This document shows positions 8,387 to 17,027 of a stretch of DNA of 64,000 nucleotides, piece by piece. The notes below the pieces were generated by a model, which was not told where the DNA came from, made no database searches, and saw only the letters and a program-made list of their open reading frames with translations. This DNA comes from an uncultured Lachnospiraceae bacterium (GTDB lineage Bacteria > Bacillota > Clostridia > Lachnospirales > Lachnospiraceae), in contig CAKREB010000003.1 of the NCBI GenBank assembly GCA_934317005.1, positions 62,001 to 126,000 on the forward strand, in the 5' to 3' direction. The position numbers were made by a program, and so were the translations under genes. Position 1 is the stretch's first letter. Every line of letters begins with the position of its first letter.

Positions 8387-9940
8387 TTATTTTTTATTTG
8401 CTTTTCGATACTCGGCAGGACTTTGATTGACATATTTTTTAAACTTTGTATGGAAGTAATCAACATTGCGATAGCCGACTTTTTCTGCAATCTCATACAC
8501 CTTTAAATCGGTTTCGATCAACAGCTTTTTCGAGTGATTGATCCGGACCTGATCGACAAACATGTTAAAGCCCATGCCGACTTTTTTATTAAAGATCTTT
8601 CCGAGATAAGAGCTGTTATATCCAAAAAGCGGAGCAATATTTTCCAGCTTAATATTATCCATATAATTATGCTCGATATAATGAATGATATCATCCATGA
8701 CACCACTGCTGGAAGGATTTCCGATAGTGCGCATAATCACTTCAAACTGCTCGGTAAAGAAAAGGATAATCTCATATAAATAATATTTTTCACTGATCAG
8801 TTTGATGATCTCTGCATTTCCCGGAAAAGGAATATTTGCGTTGTGGTACAGATGAGAAAGCTTTTCTTTGATGGAAAGATATAAGTCGGTCAAAAAGAGC
8901 TTGATCTTTGGAATATCTTCCGAAGCATAGTATAGATTTTTCTCTAATTCGTTTAAGGTTTCTGCCATCTGGTTACGCTTGGCGGTCTGAATAAAGCCAA
9001 TCAGCTTTTCACAATACTCCTGCAGACGCTCCGTGGTCAATTTATATGTACCGCGTGAGGCAATGTCAGGAAGCTGCTCATATCCGATGGTATGCTGACG
9101 ATGTTCACAGAAGAAACGGCGTTGTAAGAGGCGCAGTGCTTCGTGGTAGGATACATGCACATCATCCAGAGAAGAAACCACTCTTCCGTAAGTGATAAAA
9201 AGAGTATCCAAAGGTGAGTTTGTCTGCGGCTTCTGCTCGCGGTCGTAATGCTCTAAAAACTCCTGAAACTTTTTCAAAATAAAGCTTCCTTTTAATAAGA
9301 GGATTTCGTTGTTATCCATCGTTACGCTTTCGTACGAGCTGTTATCCTCGTTAGTTACCTTTAAAAGATCTGCAAAACGGTAAGACATAGAGGTTGCATG
9401 ATGGCTGTATTTTTCATAAATGACAACCTGATACTGTTCTGCATCTAAGTTCATCTCAGCAATATTGTGTGGTGTCAGCGTAGCCTGTCCCTCTAATATA
9501 TCATATAAAATAATGGTTCGTGCTTTGGTACGGTATTGATCGATCGCTTCCTGACGGTGCGCTTCATTTTCAAGATTCTTGCTGATTTCCTGTATCGTTT
9601 CCGAAAGTTCATCTTCATCGATCGGTTTTGTCAGATAGTATTTCACACCATAGCGAATCGCTTCCTGAGCATATTTAAAATCAGAAAAACCGCTTAAGAT
9701 AATGACCTTGCCCTTGTAGCCTTTTTCACGGGCCTGCTTTACAACTTCCAATCCCGGAAGTTTAGGCATCCGGATATCCATCATGACAACATCGGGATTC
9801 TTTTGCAGGATCAGGCGCAAAGCTTCTTCGCCATTGGAGGCTTCTCCAATGATTTCAAAACCAAATTTATCCCAGTCAATAATGCACTGAAGACCCTGTC
9901 GGATGATCAATTCATCGTCTACAATTAACACTGTGTTCAT
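8387..9940 (-). CDS. YesN/AraC-type response regulator
   Basis: A 517-aa protein. The N-terminal receiver domain starts VLIVDDE and carries the phospho-acceptor Asp55 in MMDIRMP. A long central region of ~270 aa follows, and two C-terminal helix-turn-helix motifs of the AraC class end in VGYRNVDYFHTKFKKYVNQSPAEYR. Such regulators usually pair with a YesM-type membrane kinase and control sugar-uptake operons. No kinase or transporter is adjacent here, so it is an orphan in this window. The start codon at 9940 is the ATG giving the conserved N-terminus. Confidence 0.9.
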   Translation of the reverse strand: MNTVLIVDDELIIRQGLQCIIDWDKFGFEIIGEASNGEEALRLILQKNPDVVMMDIRMPKLPGLEVVKQAREKGYKGKVIILSGFSDFKYAQEAIRYGVKYYLTKPIDEDELSETIQEISKNLENEAHRQEAIDQYRTKARTIILYDILEGQATLTPHNIAEMNLDAEQYQVVIYEKYSHHATSMSYRFADLLKVTNEDNSSYESVTMDNNEILLLKGSFILKKFQEFLEHYDREQKPQTNSPLDTLFITYGRVVSSLDDVHVSYHEALRLLQRRFFCEHRQHTIGYEQLPDIASRGTYKLTTERLQEYCEKLIGFIQTAKRNQMAETLNELEKNLYYASEDIPKIKLFLTDLYLSIKEKLSHLYHNANIPFPGNAEIIKLISEKYYLYEIILFFTEQFEVIMRTIGNPSSSGVMDDIIHYIEHNYMDNIKLENIAPLFGYNSSYLGKIFNKKVGMGFNMFVDQVRINHSKKLLIETDLKVYEIAEKVGYRNVDYFHTKFKKYVNQSPAEYRKANKK

Positions 9941-10115
9941 ATAATATACTCCATTGATCTGACCTTAACGTTTCCGGTAAAATATGTGCACGCTGTATCA
10001 TTGTTACAACTGAAAATGATGTCAGCTGTATGGATAGATAGTGGTACAAAATTAACCCAAAACGCTCTTTCAGATAGGTTGTTTTCGTTCTAAATAATTT
10101 TTTGCATCATATTTT

Positions 10116-10145
10116 ATTATAACACAAAAATGTACATTTTCGCAA
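10116..10145 (-). promoter_or_regulatory. Candidate sigma-A promoter for the response regulator
   Basis: On the minus strand, TTGCGA, 18-bp spacer, TATAAT. The resulting 5' leader would be about 170 nt. The rest of the ~300-bp divergent gap (9941-10245) shows no further recognised element. Confidence 0.45.
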
Positions 10146-10245
10146 TATTGTGGAGGTGAGGATCGGAGCAATGATATAAGATTGCGCACGAAAATCACAT
10201 TTTTAAAAGGACAGAACACAGACAATGCGAAATAAGGATCTGCAT

Positions 10246-10797
10246 ATGAATATGATTACCTTTTTATCCAATCTGATCATTCCAATCATTATTTTTTACA
10301 TTATTGGATATGGACTGCTTTGTAAGACGGATATTTTCGATGCCTTTGTCAAGGGGGCGGGGGATGGGTTGAAGATGGTTTTTGAAATTCTGCCGACTCT
10401 GATCGGGCTTATGGTGGCAATCGGCCTGATGCGTGAGTCGGGCTTTTTGACGATGCTTTCGGAGCTACTTGCGCCAATCGTGCAATATGTTGACTTTCCG
10501 GCATGCGTAGTGCCACTTACCCTAATTAAGATGGTATCTTCCTCAGCGGCAACCGGACTTTTGGTTGATATTTATAAAGAGTTTGGGACAGACTCTAGAG
10601 AAGGATATCTTTCGTCCCTTCTGATGTGCTGCTCGGAAACTATCTTTTATACGATATCGGTTTACTTTTTGGCAACGAAGGACAAAAAACATGCTGCAAT
10701 CAACGGAGGTCGTTGGCTGCTTGCCGGTGCGCTTTTGTGTACCTTTGCCGGAGTGGTCGCAAGCGTGGTTTTGACAAATTTAATCATTGGCAGATGA
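10246..10797 (+). CDS. spmB: Spore maturation protein B (SpmB), nucleoside-recognition (Gate) domain
   Basis: A 183-aa membrane protein with about five hydrophobic helices and the family signatures FVKGAGDGLKMVFEILP, RESG and LLMCCSETIFY. SpmB, with SpmA, is needed for dehydration of the spore core in Bacillus. AAGGA seven bases before the ATG at 10246 supports this start; the ATG at 10225 would add seven residues but has no spaced ribosome-binding site. spmA normally lies directly upstream, but here the upstream neighbour is the divergent response regulator, so spmA is elsewhere or absent. Confidence 0.88.
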   Translation: MNMITFLSNLIIPIIIFYIIGYGLLCKTDIFDAFVKGAGDGLKMVFEILPTLIGLMVAIGLMRESGFLTMLSELLAPIVQYVDFPACVVPLTLIKMVSSSAATGLLVDIYKEFGTDSREGYLSSLLMCCSETIFYTISVYFLATKDKKHAAINGGRWLLAGALLCTFAGVVASVVLTNLIIGR

Positions 10798-10919
10798 AGT
10801 GCCTGTGTTACCAGCTTTCGCAGTGGGAAAAAGCTTTGATGCAGTGATTCCTTTGTTGCGAAAATGTATCAGGCAGGGTAATATATTCTTAGCAGGATTA
10901 TACAGAAAAGAGGATGATT

Positions 10920-11093
10920 ATGGCAGAATGTGATACTTGTGCAAATTACTATTATGATGAGGAATACGAAGAATATATCTGTGATGTGAATATGGATGAA
11001 GATGATCTGGTTCGCTTTTTGTCGCAGGAAAGACAGCAGTGTCCGTATTATCGCAACGGAGATGAGTACAGAGTGGTGAGAAAGCAGATGTAG
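10920..11093 (+). CDS. Small four-cysteine protein, DUF6472-like
   Basis: A 57-aa acidic protein with Cys at 4, 7, 21 and 41 (CDTC, ICDV, QCPYY), which suggests a small zinc-binding fold. The pattern of CxxC near the N-terminus, many Tyr/Asp/Glu residues and a C-terminal DEYRVVRKQM resembles the DUF6472 proteins of Lachnospiraceae as I remember them. Function is unknown. AAGAGGATG precedes the ATG at 10920. The AraC regulator follows 41 bp later. Confidence 0.7.
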   Translation: MAECDTCANYYYDEEYEEYICDVNMDEDDLVRFLSQERQQCPYYRNGDEYRVVRKQM

Positions 11094-11134
11094 ATGGCTA
11101 AAGCAGATAAATCTCTTTAGAGAAAGGAATTTAT

Positions 11135-11971
11135 ATGAAGTGGATTTACCCTATTTTGGGAGATCAAAAACGTCTTCCGGTGTATTTGTCGGGGATTGGA
11201 ATCGCGGAACCGGAATATCATGTATGCCGGAATCAGGGACTGGTATCTCATCAGTTTCTCTATACGCAAAGTGGCAGAGGGATTGTCATTGTCGATGGAA
11301 AGCGTTACCACATGGAAAAGGAAAGCTTATTTTATCTGGCTCCCGGTGTGGCACATGAATATTATCCGGTCGAAGAGGGACAGTGGACAACCTGCTGGGT
11401 TGTGCTTCGAGGAGAGTATCTGACGCAGCTTCTGCAAAATATCGGATTGGAGAGATTTGCTTATGGGGAGTGTGTTGTGACACCGGAGATTCGCACAATT
11501 TTTTCGCAGCTTATGGCGGCAGCCAAAGACACCCTTGGTGGAGCGCAGCAATGTTCTGTACTTTTATACGAATATATCCTGTCGGTATGGCGTAGTCTGG
11601 CTGAGCAGGGCAGGGACGGAAGACAGGCAGAGAAGGCGAAGGGGCTGCTAAAGAATGCTGTGCAGCATATGGAGGAACACTACGCAAAAGACATTTCTCT
11701 GGAAGAACTGGCACAAAAGAGTGGCGTAACGAAGCAGCACTTTTGCAGAGTGTTTCGGGAACAGATGGGCATGCGGCCGATGGAGTATCTGGCAAGGCTT
11801 AGGATTGCAGCGGCAAGAGAACTTTTGCTGCAGACAGGAAGCAGTGTGGAAGAGATAGGAAAGCAGGTTGGTTATGACAATCCGACATATTTTGGTATGG
11901 TGTTCAAAAAATATGAGGGAATCACACCGACAGAGTGTCGTAGAAGGCGTGGAACAAGGTCGATGTTATAA
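11135..11971 (+). CDS. AraC family transcriptional regulator with cupin sensor domain
   Basis: A 278-aa protein. Residues ~20-150 form an AraC-type cupin sugar-binding region (HQFLYTQSGRGIVIVDGKRY, FYLAPGVAHEYYP), and residues ~175-275 hold two helix-turn-helix motifs ending IGKQVGYDNPTYFGMVFKKYEGITPTECRR. It is encoded immediately before, and in the same direction as, the large GH59-like glycosidase, which it most likely controls in response to a sugar released from the substrate. That regulatory link is inferred from position only. Confidence 0.9.
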   Translation: MKWIYPILGDQKRLPVYLSGIGIAEPEYHVCRNQGLVSHQFLYTQSGRGIVIVDGKRYHMEKESLFYLAPGVAHEYYPVEEGQWTTCWVVLRGEYLTQLLQNIGLERFAYGECVVTPEIRTIFSQLMAAAKDTLGGAQQCSVLLYEYILSVWRSLAEQGRDGRQAEKAKGLLKNAVQHMEEHYAKDISLEELAQKSGVTKQHFCRVFREQMGMRPMEYLARLRIAAARELLLQTGSSVEEIGKQVGYDNPTYFGMVFKKYEGITPTECRRRRGTRSML

Positions 11972-12033
11972 AAAGAGAAATTTTAAGCAACAGAAAAATG
12001 TTCATATTTGTGGGAAAACAGAATTATTTTAGA

Positions 12034-12062
12034 TTGTTTGCGATCAGGAGCTGGTCTATACT
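12034..12062 (+). promoter_or_regulatory. Promoter for the GH59-like glycosidase
   Basis: -35 TTGTTT, 17-bp spacer, -10 TATACT, about 85 bp upstream of the start codon. The weak -35 fits an activator-dependent promoter. Confidence 0.5.
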
Positions 12063-12146
12063 AAATAGTGTAAAATACTTTTCAAATGGCAAAGAATACA
12101 GATGGAAGGTAAGAGGATTTTATGCACAAAGAAGGAGGAAACGGTA

Positions 12147-15100
12147 ATGAAAAAGGTATTCAAAAGGGCAATCGCATGCCTGCTTGGGGTGTCCATGACA
12201 CTGACGGGAAATGTCGGCATGTGCAGTGCAGCGACGGAGGCAGACATGAACACGACAGTACAGACAAAAACAGGCTCCATCATTTTAGATGGAGATGATA
12301 TTAAGGCAGATAATGTAAATGGTCTGACATACAAAGGATTTGGACTGTTAAGTGCCAATTCGACGAGTGATCTGTTGATGGACTACAAATCACAGAATAA
12401 GGAAGCATATGCGCAGTTAATGCGTTATCTGTTCGGTGGAAAGTATCCGATCTTTACACACGTAAAACTGGAGATGGGAAATGACCGTAATAATTCTACC
12501 GGCTCGGAGAGTGCAACGATGCGTACAAGGGATGAAAAGGCAAATGTCCGCCGAAATCCGGGATGGCAGCTGGCAGCAGATGCCAAAAAGATTAATCCGA
12601 ACCTGAAGATTAGTATATTAAGTTGGAAGAAGCCAAAGTGGGTTACATCGGATGAAGACAAGTATCAGTGGTACAAGCAGAGCATTTTGGCGGCTTATGA
12701 GCAGTATGGTGTCATGGTAGATTACATCAATCCGAATACCAATGAAGCCTGGGGCGGCGAAAGCGATATTGCAAATACTAAAAAGTTTGCAAAGTGGATC
12801 GCAGCAGAAAACAGTGAAACGATTCCGGATCAGACAGAACTTGCTCTATATCACAAGATTAAGCTGGTAGTTTCTGATGAAGCGAATGTTGTCAGCGCAG
12901 CAGTCGCAGAAAACTTAAAGAGTGACAAAGAGTTTATGGATGCAACTGACGTAGTCGGATACCATTACAAGACGGCAGATGATGAAAATGATGCCATGAA
13001 GTGGTTAGCTGAGGTGATGGATAAGGAAGTGTGGAACAGCGAAGAGCAGGCAACCTTTTCAAACTCTGCTTTCCGTCCGGCAAACAACCTAAAAGATCCT
13101 ACAGTAGAGGGAACCGGTATTGGTGGCTCAGGAAGTGCACTGGAGATGGGAAATACGGTTATCAAAAGCTTCGTAGAATCCCGACGCGGTCATGTGATCT
13201 ATCAGCCGGTTGTTGGCTCGTTTTATGAGGGAGCGCAGTATTCCTTTAAAGAACTGGTCAGTGCAAGAGATCCGTGGTCAGGCTGGATGCACTATGATGC
13301 CGGCCTTTTGATGCTTGCACATATCAGTAAGTTTGCCGTGACCGGATGGGAAAATGAAGACAATACGGCAGGAATCTGGCGTGGTGTGCCTTCAGCGTGC
13401 AAGGCTTCTGCAATTCAGACTACAAGCAGCAACGCAGTGAATGGCAGAAACGGTGGAGAAAACTATATGACATTGGCAGCGCCGACAAAGGACAACTTTT
13501 CGACGGTAATTGTCAATGACAGTGAGTATCCGATGACATATACGCTTCAGACAAAGAATATGAAGCTGTCAAAGGATCAGAAGCTGGAGCTCTGGGAAAC
13601 GAGAGCTGCCGATGACGGTGCTTTTAATGAAAACTATATGAAGTGTATCGACACACTTTCAGCAGATGGGGATGGTGTTTATTCTTTCCGTGTAAAACCA
13701 TATTCTACGGTTACGGTAACTTCTTTACAGGTATCTGACAGCAAAGAGCATACACAGGCACTGCCGGTCGAGGGGACACGTACTGTACTGGATACGGATG
13801 CAACAGGTGATGTCCAGAATACAGAGGACGGTTATCTGTATGCAGACGATTTTGAATACGCAGGCAAGACCGTTCCGGTTTTAAACAGCGATGGTGAGAT
13901 TACTGACCAGGTAGAGGACTATATTGCATCCCGTGGCGGAGATACGGGCGCAATGGCGCGTTATACCCATACGATAAACGGAGCGTTTGAAGTATATAAG
14001 AGTGAGTCAGGAAACCGTGTGTTAAGGCAGCAGTTAGACAGCAAAGCAACCGGAGTAGGTGGTGCTTGGAACATTGGTGATCCGGTGACGACCATCGGTG
14101 ATTTTCGGTGGATGAATTACACGGCTGCAATTGATGTGATGTTTGAACGTGCGACAGATGATCAGTACGCACAACTTGGTATCCGTCAGACAGGCTCTAA
14201 TCATAGAATGACCAATTCCTGTGGCTATTCTTTGAAAGTAAGCGACAGCGGTGAGTGGCAGCTATATCGCAGTAATATTAAGAAAACGGCAGTCAAAGGT
14301 ACGGAAGTGGCATCCGGCAAAGTAGATGCTTCCAAGGTGGCACCGGGCAAATGGTTCCGGTTAAAAGTGCGTGGCGAGGGCAGTGTGATTAAGGCATATA
14401 TTAATGATAAGCTGGTGGCAACATATAAGGATACCAATCCGATCACATCCGGACGTATTGCACTGGGCTGTGGAAATACCTATACACAGTTTGATAACTT
14501 AAAGGTTACGAAGATTAAAGGATATGCACCATACTATACAGAGTATCTGGACAACATGGAAATGTATGATCTGACAGCACAAAAGAATACAAAGCTGGAA
14601 TACAATGATAAGTGGACACATACCTGTGCAGATCAGGGAATGTATGTATACCAGAGAAGCGTATCTTATAGCAACGCTGTTGGGGCTTCCGTGACATATC
14701 GCTTCAAGGGAACCGGACTGGAGGTTCTTGGAAGTAATGATGCGGTGATTCATAAAGGAAAACCAAATGAAGTAGTAAATGCAGTCAATGTAACAGTTGA
14801 TGGAAAAGAATATAAAAAGAAAGCTCCGATCCAAAAGGCAGATAATATGTGTATGACATATTCCCTAGACGGTCTTTCTTATGGGGAACATACAGTAACA
14901 ATCACTGTTGCAAGTGGTTCCTTAAATATCGATGCGATTGCTGTGATCGGTGCAAAATATCAGGGCAGGGAAATTGATGCAGCAGATACGCCGAGTGTAA
15001 AAAAAGGAAATACCTATACGGTGGGAAATGCCATCTATAAGGTAACAAGTGTATCAGCAGCAACGGTATCGTATCAGAAGCCAAAGAGTAAGAATGTGAC

Positions 15101-15440
15101 GTCTGCTGAGGTGCCGGCAACGGTGACAATTACTACAGGTGATAAAAAGCAGACCTTCCGCGTAACAAAAGTATCTGCAAAAGCATTTACCGGCTGCAGA
15201 AAACTGAAAAAAGTAACCATTGGAAAAAATGTTACGGAAATCGGCGAGAAGGCATTCTTTAATGACAAAATGTTAAGTAAGATCACAATTTCTTCTGACA
15301 AGCTTAAAAAGGTTGGAAAGAATGCATTTAAGGGAATTGCAGCCAAAGCTGTATTTAGCTGTGCAAAGAAGAATAAGAAGGCATATCAGAAGCTGCTTTC
15401 CAAAAAGGCAGGTTTTAAAAACACAATGAAGGTAAAATAG
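12147..15440 (+). CDS. Secreted GH59-like (galactosylceramidase-type) glycoside hydrolase with LRR_5 tail
   Basis: A 1097-aa exported protein with a signal peptide at residues 1-29. The catalytic TIM barrel resembles family GH59: GFGLLSA near 65, VKLEMGNDRNNSTGSE near 107, the acid/base candidate Glu200 in NPNTNE, and the nucleophile candidate Glu299 in VWNSEEQATFS. A beta-sandwich and a laminin-G-like galactosyl-binding module (about 560-800) follow, then a further beta-domain. The C-terminal ~100 residues are BspA-type leucine-rich repeats (AFTGCRKLKKVTIGKNVTEIG). The start is the ATG at 12147 behind AAGGAGG. Substrate is probably a beta-galactoside (galactan, galactolipid or glycosphingolipid); which one cannot be told from sequence. 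Confidence 0.8.
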   Translation: MKKVFKRAIACLLGVSMTLTGNVGMCSAATEADMNTTVQTKTGSIILDGDDIKADNVNGLTYKGFGLLSANSTSDLLMDYKSQNKEAYAQLMRYLFGGKYPIFTHVKLEMGNDRNNSTGSESATMRTRDEKANVRRNPGWQLAADAKKINPNLKISILSWKKPKWVTSDEDKYQWYKQSILAAYEQYGVMVDYINPNTNEAWGGESDIANTKKFAKWIAAENSETIPDQTELALYHKIKLVVSDEANVVSAAVAENLKSDKEFMDATDVVGYHYKTADDENDAMKWLAEVMDKEVWNSEEQATFSNSAFRPANNLKDPTVEGTGIGGSGSALEMGNTVIKSFVESRRGHVIYQPVVGSFYEGAQYSFKELVSARDPWSGWMHYDAGLLMLAHISKFAVTGWENEDNTAGIWRGVPSACKASAIQTTSSNAVNGRNGGENYMTLAAPTKDNFSTVIVNDSEYPMTYTLQTKNMKLSKDQKLELWETRAADDGAFNENYMKCIDTLSADGDGVYSFRVKPYSTVTVTSLQVSDSKEHTQALPVEGTRTVLDTDATGDVQNTEDGYLYADDFEYAGKTVPVLNSDGEITDQVEDYIASRGGDTGAMARYTHTINGAFEVYKSESGNRVLRQQLDSKATGVGGAWNIGDPVTTIGDFRWMNYTAAIDVMFERATDDQYAQLGIRQTGSNHRMTNSCGYSLKVSDSGEWQLYRSNIKKTAVKGTEVASGKVDASKVAPGKWFRLKVRGEGSVIKAYINDKLVATYKDTNPITSGRIALGCGNTYTQFDNLKVTKIKGYAPYYTEYLDNMEMYDLTAQKNTKLEYNDKWTHTCADQGMYVYQRSVSYSNAVGASVTYRFKGTGLEVLGSNDAVIHKGKPNEVVNAVNVTVDGKEYKKKAPIQKADNMCMTYSLDGLSYGEHTVTITVASGSLNIDAIAVIGAKYQGREIDAADTPSVKKGNTYTVGNAIYKVTSVSAATVSYQKPKSKNVTSAEVPATVTITTGDKKQTFRVTKVSAKAFTGCRKLKKVTIGKNVTEIGEKAFFNDKMLSKITISSDKLKKVGKNAFKGIAAKAVFSCAKKNKKAYQKLLSKKAGFKNTMKVK

Positions 15441-15477
15441 TTTTTCTGAATAGAATATAACGATATGCAAGTAAGAG

Positions 15478-15511
15478 CAGGGCATGCTTCCGGCAAAGGA
15501 AGTGTGCCCTG
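15478..15511 (+). terminator. Terminator hairpin after the GH59-like gene
   Basis: A 14-bp stem CAGGGCATGCTTCC/GGAAGTGTGCCCTG with a 6-nt loop, followed by TTT. A second inverted repeat AACAAGAATC/GATTCTTGTT lies at 15566-15596. Confidence 0.75.
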
Positions 15512-15607
15512 TTTGAGATTTTCTCATTGTATGTGACAGGAAATTGCCTATACAGCAGGGATATTAACAAGAATCGCGAAGCGATTGATTCTTGTTATAA
15601 GAAAGAT

Positions 15608-15645
15608 ACAAAAAAATAAGCAAATCCTAAAATCAGGATTTGCTT
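15608..15645 (-). terminator. Terminator of the tRNA-Leu gene
   Basis: On the minus strand, AAGCAAATCCT and AGGATTTGCTT form an 11-bp stem followed by TATTTTTTT. It lies 12 bp after the tRNA 3' end. Confidence 0.85.
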
Positions 15646-15656
15646 ATAAACATTCG

Positions 15657-15740
15657 TGCGGAAGAAGGGACTTGAACCCTCACGTCGTTGCCAACACTAG
15701 ATCCTTAGTCTAGCCTGTCTGCCAATTCCAGCACTTCCGC
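15657..15740 (-). tRNA. tRNA-Leu, anticodon AAG
   Basis: An 84-nt class II tRNA on the minus strand. The acceptor stem is GCGGAAG/CTTCCGC with discriminator A, the T-arm contains GGTTCAAGTCC, and there is a long variable arm (TGTTGGCAACGACG). The anticodon stem CTAGA/TCTAG encloses the loop CTAAGGA, so the anticodon is AAG (15704-15706), reading CUU and, if A34 is deaminated to inosine, CUC and CUA. The 3' CCA is not encoded. Sequence elements fit tRNA-Leu throughout; the A34 is the unusual point. Confidence 0.93.
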
Positions 15741-15771
15741 ATATATCGCGTGTTGCTCACGAACGATACCT

Positions 15772-15800
15772 ATCTTAGCATCTTTTTTAATATTCGTCAA
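15772..15800 (-). promoter_or_regulatory. Sigma-A promoter of tRNA-Leu
   Basis: On the minus strand, TTGACG, 17-bp spacer, TAAGAT. The start would be about 25 nt before the tRNA 5' end. Confidence 0.7.
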
Positions 15801-15851
15801 CCCCTAATTTTTATTTTTTTTAGCTATTTCCTCTTTTTTGATATAGCAATC

Positions 15852-15880
15852 TTGTTGGGGAAAGCAGAGTATGCTATTAT
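15852..15880 (+). promoter_or_regulatory. Sigma-A promoter for the small ORF and GNAT gene
   Basis: TTGTTG, 17-bp spacer, TATTAT, directed toward the GNAT acetyltransferase, about 40 bp before the small ORF's start codon. Confidence 0.5.
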
Positions 15881-15923
15881 GATACATAATAATAGTGCGA
15901 AACGAGCGGAAGGAGGATACCAT

Positions 15924-16021
15924 ATGGATAAAAGAGTAGGACGGAAAGCGGCAATGATTCTGACATAGTCTTTGACGATAGTGACGATGACGACAATCTA
16001 GATGATGATAGTGAGTGGTAG
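15924..16021 (+). pseudogene. Possible frameshifted small acidic protein gene
   Basis: A perfect GAAGGAGG box precedes the ATG at 15924, but that frame stops after 14 codons. In the +2 frame an Asp-rich reading runs on to a stop at 16019-16021 (DIVFDDSDDDDNLDDDSEW). One extra A in the run GATAAAAGAG (15926-15935) would join the two into a 32-codon acidic peptide beginning MDKKSRTESGNDSD. It is either a real frameshift, a sequencing error, or a 14-codon leader peptide. No family is recognised. Confidence 0.35.
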
Positions 16022-16069
16022 GCTGATATAAAAGAGCATAGGAAGATGTGCTATAGCGGAGGACGAAAA

Positions 16070-16552
16070 GTGGGACTGGAACTGGCGAAAAAAGACGAAT
16101 TGTCACAGATTATGCAGTTATACCGTTGTGCGGTTGGAAGCGAGGGCTGCACCTGGTCGGATGAATATCCAAATGAAGAAATCATGGCAGGTGATTTTCA
16201 AAGAAATGATCTTTTTGTTTGGAAAGGGGAGTTAGGGGAGCTTCTTGGAGCGATTTCCATTGACGATGATGAGGAAGTAAATGCTTTGCCCTGCTGGTCT
16301 TTGGAAGCAAAGTCGGCTGCAGAGCTTGCGCGACTGGTAGTAAGTGAGTCATATCGCAATCAGGGGATTGCACGGAAGATGTTGCAGGCAGTTTTGGATG
16401 TCTTGAAAGAACGTGGGTATCACAGTGCCATGTATCTGGTAAGTGGAAAGAATCAAAGGGCAGTGCGTTCCTATGCCAAATTAGCTTTTGACAAAAAAGG
16501 AGAAGCAGATCTGTTTGGGGAACACTGGATGTGTTATGAAAAACTTCTTTAA
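16070..16552 (+). CDS. GNAT family N-acetyltransferase
   Basis: About 160 aa with the acetyl-CoA-binding motif A (ARLVVSESYRNQGIARKML, containing the RxxGxA-like RNQGIA) and a C-terminal strand YHSAMYLVSGKNQRAVRSYAKLAF, as in GNAT acetyltransferases. The acceptor substrate cannot be predicted. I prefer the GTG at 16070 because GGAGG lies seven bases before it; the in-frame ATG at 16046 lacks a ribosome-binding site and would add eight residues. It stands alone after the tRNA gene. Confidence 0.85.
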   Translation: MGLELAKKDELSQIMQLYRCAVGSEGCTWSDEYPNEEIMAGDFQRNDLFVWKGELGELLGAISIDDDEEVNALPCWSLEAKSAAELARLVVSESYRNQGIARKMLQAVLDVLKERGYHSAMYLVSGKNQRAVRSYAKLAFDKKGEADLFGEHWMCYEKLL

Positions 16553-16673
16553 ATATAAAAGTGTATGGAGATATGTACGCAGATAGTTAGAGATAAGTTG
16601 GTAAAGAATTGGTGTAAAAAGCAGAGAAAATTTCTAAAATTTTTCAGAAATGGCGAAAAATGTCAATAAAAGG

Positions 16674-16702
16674 TTGAAATCGAGTAGAAATAGTGCTATA
16701 CT
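16674..16702 (+). promoter_or_regulatory. Sigma-A promoter with a downstream early terminator
   Basis: TTGAAA, exact 17-bp spacer, TATACT. Transcription would start near 16709 and meet the hairpin at 16845-16897, giving a ~190-nt RNA unless it reads through to the GH26-like gene. The 475-bp gap 16553-17027 holds this, the hairpin and a second promoter-like site. Confidence 0.55.
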
Positions 16703-16844
16703 AATAGCGTCGATATAAGAATGTGGGGATGTTCTTTTATCATTTACATTCAGTATAACCGTTCATCAGATGTATATTGTGGGATGAAGAATAGTTTTCT
16801 GAAATGGAGAAGGTAGTATAATAAAGGCGTTAGGAGCGTCAAGA

Positions 16845-16897
16845 GAAGAGTTATAAAAAGTGACCGTCATATCACTTTTTATAGCTCTTTTCTTTTT
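16845..16897 (+). terminator. Intrinsic terminator within the gap before the GH26-like gene
   Basis: AGAG-TTATAAAAAGTGA pairs with TCACTTTTTATAG-CTCT, followed by TTTCTTTTT. It lies between the promoter at 16674 and the gene at 17028. Confidence 0.8.
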
Positions 16898-16949
16898 GGG
16901 ATAGAAAAATGCTTGTATAATATCTCGCATTTCATGGGTAATATTTGAG

Positions 16950-16979
16950 TTGCCTTTGCTGCATTGCATCAAGTATAAT
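16950..16979 (+). promoter_or_regulatory. Proximal promoter for the GH26-like gene
   Basis: TTGCCT, 18-bp spacer, TATAAT, about 50 bp before the ATG. A further TATAAT at 16916-16921 is without a good -35. Confidence 0.5.
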
Positions 16980-17027
16980 AAAAATAATCAGGCTATTTAA
17001 AATAGAAAAGCTACGAGGAGGATTAGA

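Noticed and set aside
15566..15596. Inverted repeat AACAAGAATC/GATTCTTGTT considered as an attachment site near the tRNA
   Set aside because: No integrase, no direct repeat of the tRNA 3' end and no foreign gene cluster follow, so an integration site is unsupported.
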